A DNA stretch of 23,493 bases from a virus. The stretch covers positions 1 through 23,493 of IMG/VR virus record IMGVR_UViG_3300027985_000865, one strand, 5' to 3'. The notes under the pieces were generated by a model. The model worked only from the letters and a program-made list of their open reading frames with translations, was not told where the DNA came from and did not search any database. The position numbers and the translations under genes were made by a program. Each line of letters starts with the position of its first letter. Positions within the stretch are counted from its first letter, which is position 1. This document shows positions 7,888-16,906 of this stretch, piece after piece.

Positions 7888-8339
7888 TGGAATATCAGAT
7901 TCACGCCGCCAAGGTACATCATGCCTTTGAGCTTGGCAAGAACCTATTTGATCTTGAGCGCATAATGTTGGCGCGGTCTTTCCCGGAAGTTCCCTGCAAT
8001 ACCGCCCCTTATCTCTCGCTCTGTAATTCTGAAATATCCTGGGCGGCAGAGTGGCAAGGTGAAACCTGCGCGATGTGGGGCGTTCTTAATGACGGTCTGG
8101 TCTGGCTGATGCACGACAACCGGCTGAATAAATACCGCCGTTATCTACTCAAGGAAATGCCGCATTACGTCAATATTATGAACGAAGTTCACCCCGTAAT
8201 TTACAGCAATATCTGGGCCGAGAATAAGCGTCTGGTCAAGATGGTCAGCTGGCTGGGCTTTGAGAAAGTATCAGAAATGACCAATTTCCGGGGCTACGGG
8301 GAAACCTTTTACCGAATGGAGAAAAGATTATGTGTTTAG
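7887..8339 (+). CDS. Internal virion protein A, T7 gp13-like (GNAT-like fold)
   Basis: This 150-aa protein is in the position of T7 gp13 (138 aa), a minor protein needed for correct assembly of internal/ejection proteins. Its C-terminal half reads WAENKRLVKMVSWLGFEKVSEMTNFRGYGETFYRME. The pattern 'N...L.K...WLGF' resembles the end of GNAT acyltransferases, which many T7-group gp13-like proteins show. I see no clear acetyl-CoA loop, so activity is doubtful. A TTG-initiated longer reading and an ATG at 7872 exist, but ATG 7887 has GGAGG at good spacing and shares a base with the preceding TAA. The 3' end overlaps the gp14-like start. Confidence 0.8.
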   Translation: MEYQIHAAKVHHAFELGKNLFDLERIMLARSFPEVPCNTAPYLSLCNSEISWAAEWQGETCAMWGVLNDGLVWLMHDNRLNKYRRYLLKEMPHYVNIMNEVHPVIYSNIWAENKRLVKMVSWLGFEKVSEMTNFRGYGETFYRMEKRLCV

Positions 8340-8941
8340 GTGCAGCTGCCATCATGGGCATTGCTACCGGTGCGGCGGCTCTTGGTAATACGATTACCGG
8401 CATGAGCAGCCAGCAGGCGCAGTACGACGCGCAAATGAGCGCCTACAACCAGCAACTTCGCAGTAATGAAATTGCCATCGCTAATTACAACAGCGAAATG
8501 GCTGCCAAGGGTGTTGAGACGGTCAGCGCCTATGAAGCCGCTAACGAGGAAGTTCTGCAGGCGCAGGAAAAGGCCACTTCAGAGAAGAATGAAATCATGC
8601 AGGAAGCCAATAGAAAAGCCGCCGCCCAGAAAGCGGCCGGGAGCTACGCCGGACTTGCCGACAGTACCATTGCCCGCATGGTCAATGAAGTAAACCTCAA
8701 TGCTTCACAGGACGTCGATACCGCCAACAAGAACCTTGAGAACCGCACCATTGCCGCGCAGATGAAGAAGAATAACGCCTGGCAGTCCAGCTATATGCCG
8801 GGGCTGAACCTGATTGATCCGGCAATGCCGTCAGAGCCAAACTTCATGGGATCACTGGTATCAGGTTTCACTAACGGCGTTCTCGGCTCATATTCTGCCT
8901 ACACTTCAACCAACGCTCAACTTAACCGCTATCAAGGATAA
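8330..8941 (+). CDS. Internal virion protein B, T7 gp14-like ejection protein
   Basis: The protein has 203 aa (T7 gp14 is 196). The N-terminal 25 residues are small and hydrophobic (MCLGAAAIMGIATGAAALGNTITG). A long Gln/Ala/Glu-rich helical section (about residues 27-115) and a C-terminal stretch with MPGLNLIDPAMPSEP follow. In T7, gp14 leaves the virion and inserts in the outer membrane as the first part of the trans-envelope channel, and the hydrophobic N-terminus agrees with a membrane role. The start is inside the last ten bases of the previous gene. The order gp13-14-15-16 is fully kept. Confidence 0.88.
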   Translation: MCLGAAAIMGIATGAAALGNTITGMSSQQAQYDAQMSAYNQQLRSNEIAIANYNSEMAAKGVETVSAYEAANEEVLQAQEKATSEKNEIMQEANRKAAAQKAAGSYAGLADSTIARMVNEVNLNASQDVDTANKNLENRTIAAQMKKNNAWQSSYMPGLNLIDPAMPSEPNFMGSLVSGFTNGVLGSYSAYTSTNAQLNRYQG

Positions 8942-8947
8942 AATTCA

Positions 8948-11215
8948 ATGATTGGAAATGGCTATACCCGCACCCGTACACCGGATTCATCAACCCGTGA
9001 ATTGAGTACGAATATTCTCAACGGGATCTTCACACCCGGATCTGGAGTGAATATCGGTGATACCCGGATGATCGCCAACAATCCGGCAATGCCCACCAGC
9101 AATGATAATTCCCTTGAAGCGCTTGGACAGGCCTTGCTCAATGCGGGAAAAGGTATATCGCAGGTCGCCAACCAGTCGGTTGAGGATGCAAGGTTTCAGT
9201 TTGCCGAGAAGAAACAGGCTGAAGCTGAAGCGAAACAGGCATCACGGGAAGCCAAGTATGAAGCGGAAAAAGCCAGTCGTGAGCAGTACAAGACCGACCG
9301 CATCAACGCCAGCCTGCAGAAGCTGAAGGATTTTGATCTGACCAATCCAGAGAGCGAAGGCTCAAAGATGATTGCCAGCTTCAGAAGTGGCGAACGCAAC
9401 TGGGATCAGACCGTCGATTACGCCAAGACCCAGATTGACGGGCTTTCTGATGGCTATAAGGCTGAATATCTTTCGGCCTATGAAGGATTGCTCCGGGGCA
9501 TACAGGGTGAACACCTCAAGAAGCTGACCAATAATTTCAGCGATGAATCAACCGACTCATTGGTCGCGGCATTTACCACCGGCGATTACGATACCGAATC
9601 ACTGCGCAAAACTATTGACGGTATCTACAATATTGCCGACACCAATATGCCGCACCTTACCCCAGATCAACGGCAGGACATGAAAGAGAATATTCTCTAT
9701 AATTCCGCTGATGTCGCTTTCAGCCGTTTGCTGGCTGAAGACAAAATGGAAAATGCTACCGACCTGATGGAAGCCCTGCGCTCTGGTAGCAGCCGGGATG
9801 GTGAGAATACCTTGTTTTCGCGCATGGGCGAAGCCAGAAAAAGCCAGTTAATTGCCAGATGGCTACCGGAACTAAACCAGAAAGAGAAATATCTTGAAGG
9901 TCAGGCCATGAATAACAAGCTGGATAATAACATCTTCACGACTACCAAAACAGCCGCCAAAGCCACCACACTTGACCAGCTTGAACAAATGATGTCAGAC
10001 AATCACAACGAAGCCAAAGACGTCACCGACCCAGAGCAGATCAAACTTATTAACGCCAAAGCCGAGGTCTTGCGTAACCGCTGGTCACAACTCAGCTTTA
10101 TCAAGAACCGCTTTAATGAAACCCTGCAGCTAGTCAGCACCAAAGCCAATGCCATGATAAAAAAGGCATCACCCGATGAATGGGGCGAGGGCGGCCAGCA
10201 ACCAATGCTCTTTGGTAAGGATGGTCAGATTACCGTACCAGACGGCTCAAGAATCAGCGAAGCCATGCACACGGCCGCATCACGCTCAACCGATTACGTC
10301 ATGGGTAAAGAACTCGACCCTAACGGTAAAGACGCCAGAGAAGCGACAATGAAGATCTTCAATGAAGAACTTGGCAGACTTGGCTTTTCCCCAATTGGCG
10401 CTGAAGAACAGCAGAACGTTCCCTTTAAGGAAATCACCAAAGATATGCTTGTTGATAATCCGAAAATGGCAGAAACCTTTTACGCAAAATTCATGTCAGA
10501 CACCAGCGGCATGACCAGAGAACAGATAGTTTCCACCGCCAGCAAGATTCACCCCGACAAGAATGTCACCACCTGGCTGCTTGACCGGATCAATTCTGAA
10601 GAACGCAACCGGTCGATGATGCTGGTCAACCCCGCTAATCCCAAAGGCTATGAACCGATCACCAGATCAGAACCCAAACGCAGCGGACCATTTGACAGCG
10701 GGATAACCGGTAAGGGAATTGATAGCTTCTTTCGCATCAAAGACGGCAAACTTGAATACCGTTCGGCAGAATATTCCACTGACTTTAATCACTTCTGGCT
10801 CTTTGAGAAAATGAGCTATAAGCCTGAAACGATCAAGACCGAACTTGCCGGGGTTGACGCTGAGAAGATGTTTATCGTCAATGCCCTTTCAAGCCCGTCC
10901 GGTGATGCCCAACCAAAGAATCCGTATTACCGTCCGTCTGAAATTTTCAGCGGGATGCTTGATGATGATTTTGACGAAATGCGCCAGGGGATGCTTCGTT
11001 ACCGTAATCCGCGCACTCTCAATGAAATGATTACCGATCTCAGCCTTGCCGCACCACAACGGCAGAAAGATTTTCCGCAAGCCATCAATGAACTGGTGAA
11101 AGACGGAGTAATCAAAAAGACTGAAGACGGTAAGTACCAGCTTATCAATATCCCTGAATCATTTATCAACGAACTCTATTCACCTGAAAAGAACAAACAC
11201 AAAGGAAAAAAGTAA
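8948..11215 (+). CDS. Internal virion protein C, T7 gp15-like ejection protein
   Basis: At 755 aa this matches T7 gp15 (747 aa). T7 gp15 is ejected and forms the periplasmic section of the DNA-translocating channel. Residues about 75-120 form a highly charged coiled coil (FAEKKQAEAEAKQASREAKYEAEKASRE); the remainder is helical and hydrophilic with no membrane segment. The identification rests on place, length and helical character, as these proteins diverge strongly. AAGGAT upstream fits the ATG at 8948, and the stop is directly followed by the ATG of the gp16-like gene. Confidence 0.88.
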   Translation: MIGNGYTRTRTPDSSTRELSTNILNGIFTPGSGVNIGDTRMIANNPAMPTSNDNSLEALGQALLNAGKGISQVANQSVEDARFQFAEKKQAEAEAKQASREAKYEAEKASREQYKTDRINASLQKLKDFDLTNPESEGSKMIASFRSGERNWDQTVDYAKTQIDGLSDGYKAEYLSAYEGLLRGIQGEHLKKLTNNFSDESTDSLVAAFTTGDYDTESLRKTIDGIYNIADTNMPHLTPDQRQDMKENILYNSADVAFSRLLAEDKMENATDLMEALRSGSSRDGENTLFSRMGEARKSQLIARWLPELNQKEKYLEGQAMNNKLDNNIFTTTKTAAKATTLDQLEQMMSDNHNEAKDVTDPEQIKLINAKAEVLRNRWSQLSFIKNRFNETLQLVSTKANAMIKKASPDEWGEGGQQPMLFGKDGQITVPDGSRISEAMHTAASRSTDYVMGKELDPNGKDAREATMKIFNEELGRLGFSPIGAEEQQNVPFKEITKDMLVDNPKMAETFYAKFMSDTSGMTREQIVSTASKIHPDKNVTTWLLDRINSEERNRSMMLVNPANPKGYEPITRSEPKRSGPFDSGITGKGIDSFFRIKDGKLEYRSAEYSTDFNHFWLFEKMSYKPETIKTELAGVDAEKMFIVNALSSPSGDAQPKNPYYRPSEIFSGMLDDDFDEMRQGMLRYRNPRTLNEMITDLSLAAPQRQKDFPQAINELVKDGVIKKTEDGKYQLINIPESFINELYSPEKNKHKGKK

Positions 11216-14200
11216 ATGTCAGCAATCAATCCTGATTATGATCCGACAATTTCGCAATCTATCTTCTCACCAAAGCCGCAAGGCTACAGCCATGACGTAT
11301 ATAATTCACGGCGTAAGGCTGCCGCTGCAGAAGACAGCTGGTCAGTTGGCCGCTGGGGTAGCGCGGTTGGTGAAGCGGCCTGGAAGGGCGCGTATCACGG
11401 CCTTGCTCTGGATACTCCCGAAACCTTTTACCGCATTGTCCGAACCGTCGGCGATATGTTCGGTATGGATGAATGGGGCCGGTGGGCGGGTGACAATCTC
11501 AATGAAATCAAACGTCAGCGCGAATACGATCCGACCTATCAGGTCTCGCAGGACGTACTCGACGATCCTGTCGCGCGTAGTATCTATGGCGGTATTTCCT
11601 CACTGGTAACTTCATTAGCTGCCGGTGTTCCTGGTGCAGTCGCCGGAGTTGCTACTGGTGGCGCGGGCTTCATTCCGATGATAGCCGGTTACGCGATGTC
11701 AGCGGGCGGTTTGTTTGGTCTGGCTGAATACGACCGCTTTGTTGACGACGCCTACAGTGAATTTTCAAAAGCCAATCCCAGCCTGACCTGGCAGCAGGTG
11801 CAGGACGAAGTTCACTCCGACGCTCTGCTTTCAGCCGTGGCTGAAGGCGGTCTTGAGATGGCTGGCGATCTTCTGGCCGGTAAATTACTCGGCGCAGCCG
11901 GTAAGAGTTTCGTCGGCAGCATCGGCGGTCGCAGCGTCAAAGGCTGGCGCAGCTTTGGCCACAAACTTATGAAGGGAATGCTTATTACCGGACCGGCTTC
12001 CGAGCTTCCTTCTGAAATGGCTACCGCCTATATCCAGAATGAACTGCGTCGCTCGGCGGGTATGACTGTTGAGGATTCTGCAAAGGTCATGCAGGATACT
12101 TTCGGCCCGGCTCTGGTTTCATCCATGATCTTTGGTGGCGGTGGGGCAATTGCCGAGCATACCGCGCAGGCTGGCCAAAGAGGGAAAGAGCAGCAAGCCT
12201 ACCGCGCTGAAGTTGAAAAGCTCAAAGAGCAGTACCAGAATAACCCGGCAATCAAAGCTCTCCGGGAAGGCAGCGACGATGAAGTGATATCGGCTATCGC
12301 TAATGACGCCTTCAAGGTGATATCCGGTGACGAGCAGAATATCGTTACTGCCCTGCAGAAAGAAATGGCCGAAACTTCACGCCCCAAAGCACCGACCACG
12401 CTCAACCCTGAATCAGCCCAGTTTAAGGAATACCTCAAGACCCCGCTGGAAAGCTACGGCCTTGCTTATGAAACCCCGATGGGGCCTAAAGCTGGCAAGC
12501 GCCCGCTGCTGCGCACCGTTGAAGATGTTTACAACATCTATAATGATTTAATTCAGGGTAAGCTTGAAGATCATATTGGCAAGGGTCGGAAGTGGCAGTT
12601 TGGCCGGATCGCAACCGAGCAAGCCCAGGCAATCAAATCCAGTACCGGCCTTGACGCTGAAGGTGGATACTTCACTATTGATCTGGATGAACTGCGTCAT
12701 ATTCGCAAAGCGCACCCGGAACTTACCGCTGAAGAATTTTCCCTTGTTCCGCTTGTCCTGAGTGATTTTGATACAGCGCCACGAATTGCTTTTAAGAAAG
12801 GTGATGTTGACCGTACCCGTCGTGGATCTGTAAAATTCATTCTCAGCAAAAATATCGGTCAACGTTATTTCGCTTGTGAAGCAATCAGCAAAGGTAAAGA
12901 CAAACGGCTTGAATTGATTTCGTTTTATCGGGAAGATACTGACAATAAAAATGCCTCACCCGAAGGTGAGGCGGTCAAGGCTGGGATGCCACAGGTGGCT
13001 TCCGCAAGTACGTCCGCAACGCAGCCGGATTTTAAATCTCGGGGTCAGATGCCTTCCGAAACGGAATCCCCTGACTTTACGTCTTCAACGAACCCTGACT
13101 CTATTAATAATCCTACCACACCTGAGACTGATGTCAACAAAAATATTGCCGAGAGTTTCAGCAAATATCTTCGCGGCGAAGCACAGGAAATGACCCCGCA
13201 GATGGCAAAGGTCTTTGAAAATATGCGCGGCAAGATTGAAAATAATCTCAATACCGCCAAAAAATACGGCGCCGTCAGCGACATGGATATGGCCAGATAT
13301 CAGGACCTTTTCGGCAGGAAAACAGAAATTGCCAGACCCGATCCAGAACTTCGGGCAAAGGCTATTGAGCAGCAGTGGAATGTAATCGCCGGAAAAGCCG
13401 AGCCGACCACCGACATTCACGATACCGTCAATTCCAGTATCCTCGCACCGGATATGGAAAACAGCCAGAACGTTATGGAATACATGAACGCCCTGGCGCC
13501 GGAAATCGAGAAGCTTGCCGCCAGAGATCAACACACTTCAGCCAAGTTAATTGATAGGGCCAAACTTGCCATTGCCAGTAACAGCATCAATCTCGATGTG
13601 TTCCGTGGCTTTAATAAGTCCTTTGAAAACGCCGATACCGCGATGATTGCCGCCGGGATGATGCACGAACAGATGAACCGTGAAGTAACTACCGCCGCAC
13701 TGGAAGCCCTCAAGACCGGTCGGCAGGAAGATGTCGCCTACGCAACCCTGAAGATGTCAGCGGCTAATGAAATGACCGAGCTACTTTCCGGTATGGGAAC
13801 CAGTGCCGGCCGTTCACTTCGCGCGCTGCGTACTATCAAGGAAAAGCGCGGTAATGAACTGACTGACGCCCTGCACAGTGTCCTCGGTGGCGAAGCAACC
13901 AAAGAAACCAGCGAACTTCTGCAGCGGATTATCGGCAATCTCGTTGAGGTCGCAGATCCCAAGAATGAAAATGAAACTTCAATGATCCGCGCCCTGCAGG
14001 AAGAAGTCTCACAAATTCTCAGCCGCCCCGACCGTGAAGGTCTGAGTGATGAAGAATGGCAGAAGATCCGGGTACTCCTTGACAAGACTAATTTCCTCGA
14101 TCTTTCCGCACAGGTCAATATCCGAAGCCGTTATGAACGTGTCCGCGATATGGTCCTGCACTCGACAATTGCCGGAATGCTCACCGGCCCGGCAACCCAT

Positions 14201-15991
14201 ATCACGAACACCATAACCGGCATTTACACCAATACCAGCGAGGTCTATGATCGACTGGTGGCCGGGCTTGCCTTTGAAGGTGACGTCGCCATCAAGGGCA
14301 GCAAGGAAGCCCGGGTGATGCTTCACGGCGCCATTGAAGGCTATATCGACGCCTTCAAAAACAGCTGGCAGGCTTTCAAGACCGGATCGTCAAAGTTCGG
14401 TAATGAAAGCGAAAAGTCCGGCCAGCTGGTGGAAGGATTATCCGGCGCCAATGCTTACGGCATTGTCCACGGCACAAAGTATGACATGACCCTTGAGCAG
14501 CTGGAAGCGGCCGGGGGCTTGGGTAAATTATCCAAGATGGCTTACCAGAGTTTTGATGTCATGGCCAAAGCCCAGAAATTCATGTCAACCAATATGATGC
14601 TTGCCAGTGATGAATTTCTCAAAACCATGACTTATCATATGCAGCGCCGCGCCCTGGCTGAACGCAGCCGCATGATGGCCGAGCAGCAGGGCATGAATGG
14701 TGATGAAGTCTATAATTCCATCATGGACGGCAATAACCAGAATAATACCGAGCTGCACGAAGAACTGATGCAGTACGCCAAATATGTAACCTTCCAGGAT
14801 AGCATACGCCGCGATTCAGCCTGGACCCATGCCGAACAATTCCGTAAGAAATATCCTGAAACCATGCTGATTGTTCCCTTCCTGCGCACCCCGCTTAATA
14901 TCGCCAAGTGGGCAGGGGTACGGACTCCGGGCGTGGCCAAGATGTTCAAGGAGTACCGCGAAGCCACCAAAGACGGCGCCGACATGGCAACCCGCCAGAT
15001 GGCTGAAGCCCGGATGCTGACGGGTTCAATGCTCTGGCATACGGCGATGGTTCTGGCCGCTGAAGGAATCCTCACCGGTTCAGGCCCAAGCGACAAGGAC
15101 GAACGGGAAAAGCTCTACGATACCGGATGGCGCCCGAACTCGCTCAGAATCGGCAAGACCTATATCGAACTCACCCGCCTTGATCCGCTGGCAACCTTCC
15201 TCAACACCATGGCAACCTTTGTGGAAGTACACTCGGAGCTTGACCGCATGGATGCTTCTGAAGGTGTTGCTGCAACCTTCGGCGCAGCCATGAAGGTTGT
15301 CAGCGATAAATACTATCTAACCGGCGTCAATGAGCTTCTAATGGCCATGCGCGATTGGGATCGTTACGGTTCTGCCTGGGTAGCAAAACAGGCCAACGGC
15401 TTTATGCCGTTTGGTGGCGCAAGGCGGGCAGCGGCCAGAGCAATGGACCCGGTAATGCGTGAAGCCAAGGACTTTGTTGATATGGTCAAGAAAGATACGC
15501 CGATGGCTTCATTTGCCGGGGCAGCCAAAAGGACCATGCTCGGGGAAACAGTCTACTATGAAGATTCCGGACTTGCCCGCGCTCTCTCACCGATCCGCAC
15601 CGCGACACAGAAGGGTGACAAGGTTTATGACGAAATCTACCGACTCTCAAGCCGTGACCTCTTGAGTACCTCAAAGCCCCAGCGCCGGATCACCATTAAT
15701 GGCGAGAGCGTCAAATTGAATTCTCAGCAGTATTCACAGTACCTTGCCCTTTCCGGAACCGGCATCAAGCGCATGGGCCTTACTGCCAAACGCCAGCTTG
15801 AAAGGATCATCACCAGCCCGAAATATAAATACATGAATGACGAGGATAAAGCCAAGGTCCTTGATTCAACTATCCGGCTTTATCGCTCACGGGCCAGAAA
15901 AGTTCTGATCTCGCAAGATCCCGAACTGATGCAGATTATGAAAGATACGCAAGCCAACAATAACCCATTAGCGCAAATGCTGCGCAAATAG
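11216..15991 (+). CDS. Internal virion protein D, T7 gp16-like, with embedded BECR-type nuclease-like domain
   Basis: The protein has 1591 aa (T7 gp16 is 1318) and occupies the gp16 place. In T7 this protein is ejected, opens peptidoglycan and helps pull DNA in. Seen here: residues 1-110 are soluble; about 120-330 are Gly/Ala-rich with hydrophobic stretches (SSLVTSLAAGVPGAVAGVA); about 400-575 resemble phage BECR-fold (Barnase/EndoU/ColicinE5-D/RelE) nuclease domains, with LRHIRKAHPELTAEEF (H495, H500) and a final LELISFYRE; about 576-650 are a disordered linker; about 650-1591 are a large helical region including LTGPATHITNTITGIYTN, a stretch typical of giant phage ejected proteins. I see no transglycosylase motif. 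AAAGGA lies upstream and the gene abuts the previous stop. The nuclease call is by pattern only. Confidence 0.88.
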   Translation: MSAINPDYDPTISQSIFSPKPQGYSHDVYNSRRKAAAAEDSWSVGRWGSAVGEAAWKGAYHGLALDTPETFYRIVRTVGDMFGMDEWGRWAGDNLNEIKRQREYDPTYQVSQDVLDDPVARSIYGGISSLVTSLAAGVPGAVAGVATGGAGFIPMIAGYAMSAGGLFGLAEYDRFVDDAYSEFSKANPSLTWQQVQDEVHSDALLSAVAEGGLEMAGDLLAGKLLGAAGKSFVGSIGGRSVKGWRSFGHKLMKGMLITGPASELPSEMATAYIQNELRRSAGMTVEDSAKVMQDTFGPALVSSMIFGGGGAIAEHTAQAGQRGKEQQAYRAEVEKLKEQYQNNPAIKALREGSDDEVISAIANDAFKVISGDEQNIVTALQKEMAETSRPKAPTTLNPESAQFKEYLKTPLESYGLAYETPMGPKAGKRPLLRTVEDVYNIYNDLIQGKLEDHIGKGRKWQFGRIATEQAQAIKSSTGLDAEGGYFTIDLDELRHIRKAHPELTAEEFSLVPLVLSDFDTAPRIAFKKGDVDRTRRGSVKFILSKNIGQRYFACEAISKGKDKRLELISFYREDTDNKNASPEGEAVKAGMPQVASASTSATQPDFKSRGQMPSETESPDFTSSTNPDSINNPTTPETDVNKNIAESFSKYLRGEAQEMTPQMAKVFENMRGKIENNLNTAKKYGAVSDMDMARYQDLFGRKTEIARPDPELRAKAIEQQWNVIAGKAEPTTDIHDTVNSSILAPDMENSQNVMEYMNALAPEIEKLAARDQHTSAKLIDRAKLAIASNSINLDVFRGFNKSFENADTAMIAAGMMHEQMNREVTTAALEALKTGRQEDVAYATLKMSAANEMTELLSGMGTSAGRSLRALRTIKEKRGNELTDALHSVLGGEATKETSELLQRIIGNLVEVADPKNENETSMIRALQEEVSQILSRPDREGLSDEEWQKIRVLLDKTNFLDLSAQVNIRSRYERVRDMVLHSTIAGMLTGPATHITNTITGIYTNTSEVYDRLVAGLAFEGDVAIKGSKEARVMLHGAIEGYIDAFKNSWQAFKTGSSKFGNESEKSGQLVEGLSGANAYGIVHGTKYDMTLEQLEAAGGLGKLSKMAYQSFDVMAKAQKFMSTNMMLASDEFLKTMTYHMQRRALAERSRMMAEQQGMNGDEVYNSIMDGNNQNNTELHEELMQYAKYVTFQDSIRRDSAWTHAEQFRKKYPETMLIVPFLRTPLNIAKWAGVRTPGVAKMFKEYREATKDGADMATRQMAEARMLTGSMLWHTAMVLAAEGILTGSGPSDKDEREKLYDTGWRPNSLRIGKTYIELTRLDPLATFLNTMATFVEVHSELDRMDASEGVAATFGAAMKVVSDKYYLTGVNELLMAMRDWDRYGSAWVAKQANGFMPFGGARRAAARAMDPVMREAKDFVDMVKKDTPMASFAGAAKRTMLGETVYYEDSGLARALSPIRTATQKGDKVYDEIYRLSSRDLLSTSKPQRRITINGESVKLNSQQYSQYLALSGTGIKRMGLTAKRQLERIITSPKYKYMNDEDKAKVLDSTIRLYRSRARKVLISQDPELMQIMKDTQANNNPLAQMLRK
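12953..12972 (-). terminator. Terminator-like hairpin inside the gp16-like gene (minus strand)
   Basis: GCCTCACC (12953-12960) and GGTGAGGC (12965-12972) form a perfect 8-bp GC-rich stem. Read on the minus strand the loop is TTCG, a very stable tetraloop, and the stem is followed by ATTTTTATTG, so it is a canonical intrinsic terminator for antisense transcription. On the + strand there is no U-tract. It falls in codons for KNASPEGEAV, directly after the nuclease-like domain. Confidence 0.65.
12984..13075 (+). repeat. Two further hairpins in the linker-coding DNA
   Basis: GGA-T-GCCA (12984-12991) pairs with TGGC-T-TCC (12996-13003) around CAGG, with one T-T mismatch. Further on, GTCAG with TTCCG (13044-13058) pairs with CGGAA and CTGAC (13062-13075), with an internal loop. 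Together with the hairpin at 12953-12972, three stem-loops lie within about 125 bases of linker-coding DNA. Confidence 0.45.
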
Positions 15992-16006
15992 ACATACAAG
16001 AAGGAG
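15989..16006 (+). repeat. 18-bp repeat, copy 2 (leader/SD element)
   Basis: This is identical to the sequence at 171-188. It includes the TAG stop of the gp16-like gene (15989-15991) and gives the strong AAGGAG SD of the fibre gene. Here the upstream arm that would pair with the SD is absent (GCGCAAA precedes it), so the two copies share the SD element but not the hairpin. Confidence 0.75.
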
Positions 16007-16018
16007 GTCGCCGAAAAC

Positions 16019-16906
16019 ATGCCTGAGAATATTTCACCATTCAAGACCAGGGATTACTACATCTATGATAGCAGCACGTCATTGTTTCCCGTCTCTTTTA
16101 CCTATCTGAAAAAGACCTATGTAAAAGTCCGGGTATACTCCCAAGTCAACGATGAATATACTTCTTATTCCCTTGATGCTGGTGATTACGAATGGTCAAA
16201 CGACTCAACAATCAATCTTCTCACGCTGCCTTCTGTTGGTGACCAGGTTGAGATATACCGCGAAACAGAAGATTCCGTCCGGCTTATTCAGTTTGATAAC
16301 AGCCGGACGCTTCATACAAATGAACTCAATAAGGATTCCCAGCAGCACTTTGATATCTCGCAGGAAGCAAAAGACCTCGCCAGAGAATCATTAACCGGCT
16401 CAGATCAATCCGTCACTGATTCAGCAATCGCCCTTGAGAATTCCGAGACGGCGCTGACAAATTCAGAAACCGCCCTGACCAATTCAGCCGCTGCCCAGAC
16501 CGCCGCTGAAGACGCTGCCGCCGCTGCGCAAGCTTCCGCTGATACTGCAGCTGCAGCCCTGCTGACGGCAACTGACAGCGCCCATGCTCACACCAATAAG
16601 GATCAACTCGACAAGATCGGTGAAGATGCCGAGGGCAATCTGACTTATGACGGTAATACTTTAAGTAAAGACGATCATAACCATGATGATGACTATTACA
16701 CTGAAACCGAAATTGACACGCAGATGGCAGACAAGCAGGATACTTCATCTGCCTTGACGGTTCTTGAGGTGACTGCGCTTCCAGACGTGGCCAGTGCAAG
16801 CAGTAATATTATCTATGCCCGTAATGCCAATGGTGACTGGCTTGATGATGATGATGGTTTTTACAAGCTGATCGGTTCAGCGTTTGTTGAAATGGGGGGC
16901 GTCTGA
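16019..16906 (+). CDS. Tail fibre protein with T7 gp17-like N-terminus (short, adaptor type)
   Basis: Residues 1-120 match the T7 gp17 N-terminal domain that fixes fibres to the nozzle (FPVSFTYLKKTYVKVRVYS, VGDQVEIYRETE, QQHFDISQEAKD). Residues about 125-188 are an Ala/Thr-rich coiled coil with ETALTNS repeated twice (DNA 16445-16486). Residues 189-228 carry the fibre motifs HAHTNKDQLDKIGEDAEGNL and HNHDDDYYT. It ends with a small beta segment (YARNANGDWLDDDDGFYKL). At 295 aa it is much shorter than T7 gp17 (553) and lacks a large receptor-binding tip, so it probably serves as an adaptor for the next gene product. The stop overlaps the next start (TGATG). The second copy of the 18-bp SD element drives its translation. 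Confidence 0.9.
   Translation: MPENISPFKTRDYYIYDSSTSLFPVSFTYLKKTYVKVRVYSQVNDEYTSYSLDAGDYEWSNDSTINLLTLPSVGDQVEIYRETEDSVRLIQFDNSRTLHTNELNKDSQQHFDISQEAKDLARESLTGSDQSVTDSAIALENSETALTNSETALTNSAAAQTAAEDAAAAAQASADTAAAALLTATDSAHAHTNKDQLDKIGEDAEGNLTYDGNTLSKDDHNHDDDYYTETEIDTQMADKQDTSSALTVLEVTALPDVASASSNIIYARNANGDWLDDDDGFYKLIGSAFVEMGGV
16445..16486 (+). repeat. In-frame duplication encoding ETALTNS twice
   Basis: Two adjacent 7-codon units encode the same heptad, ETALTNS, in the fibre shaft; the DNA differs at several third positions. A heptad period fits a trimeric coiled coil. The divergence between units suggests an old duplication held by selection. Confidence 0.6.
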
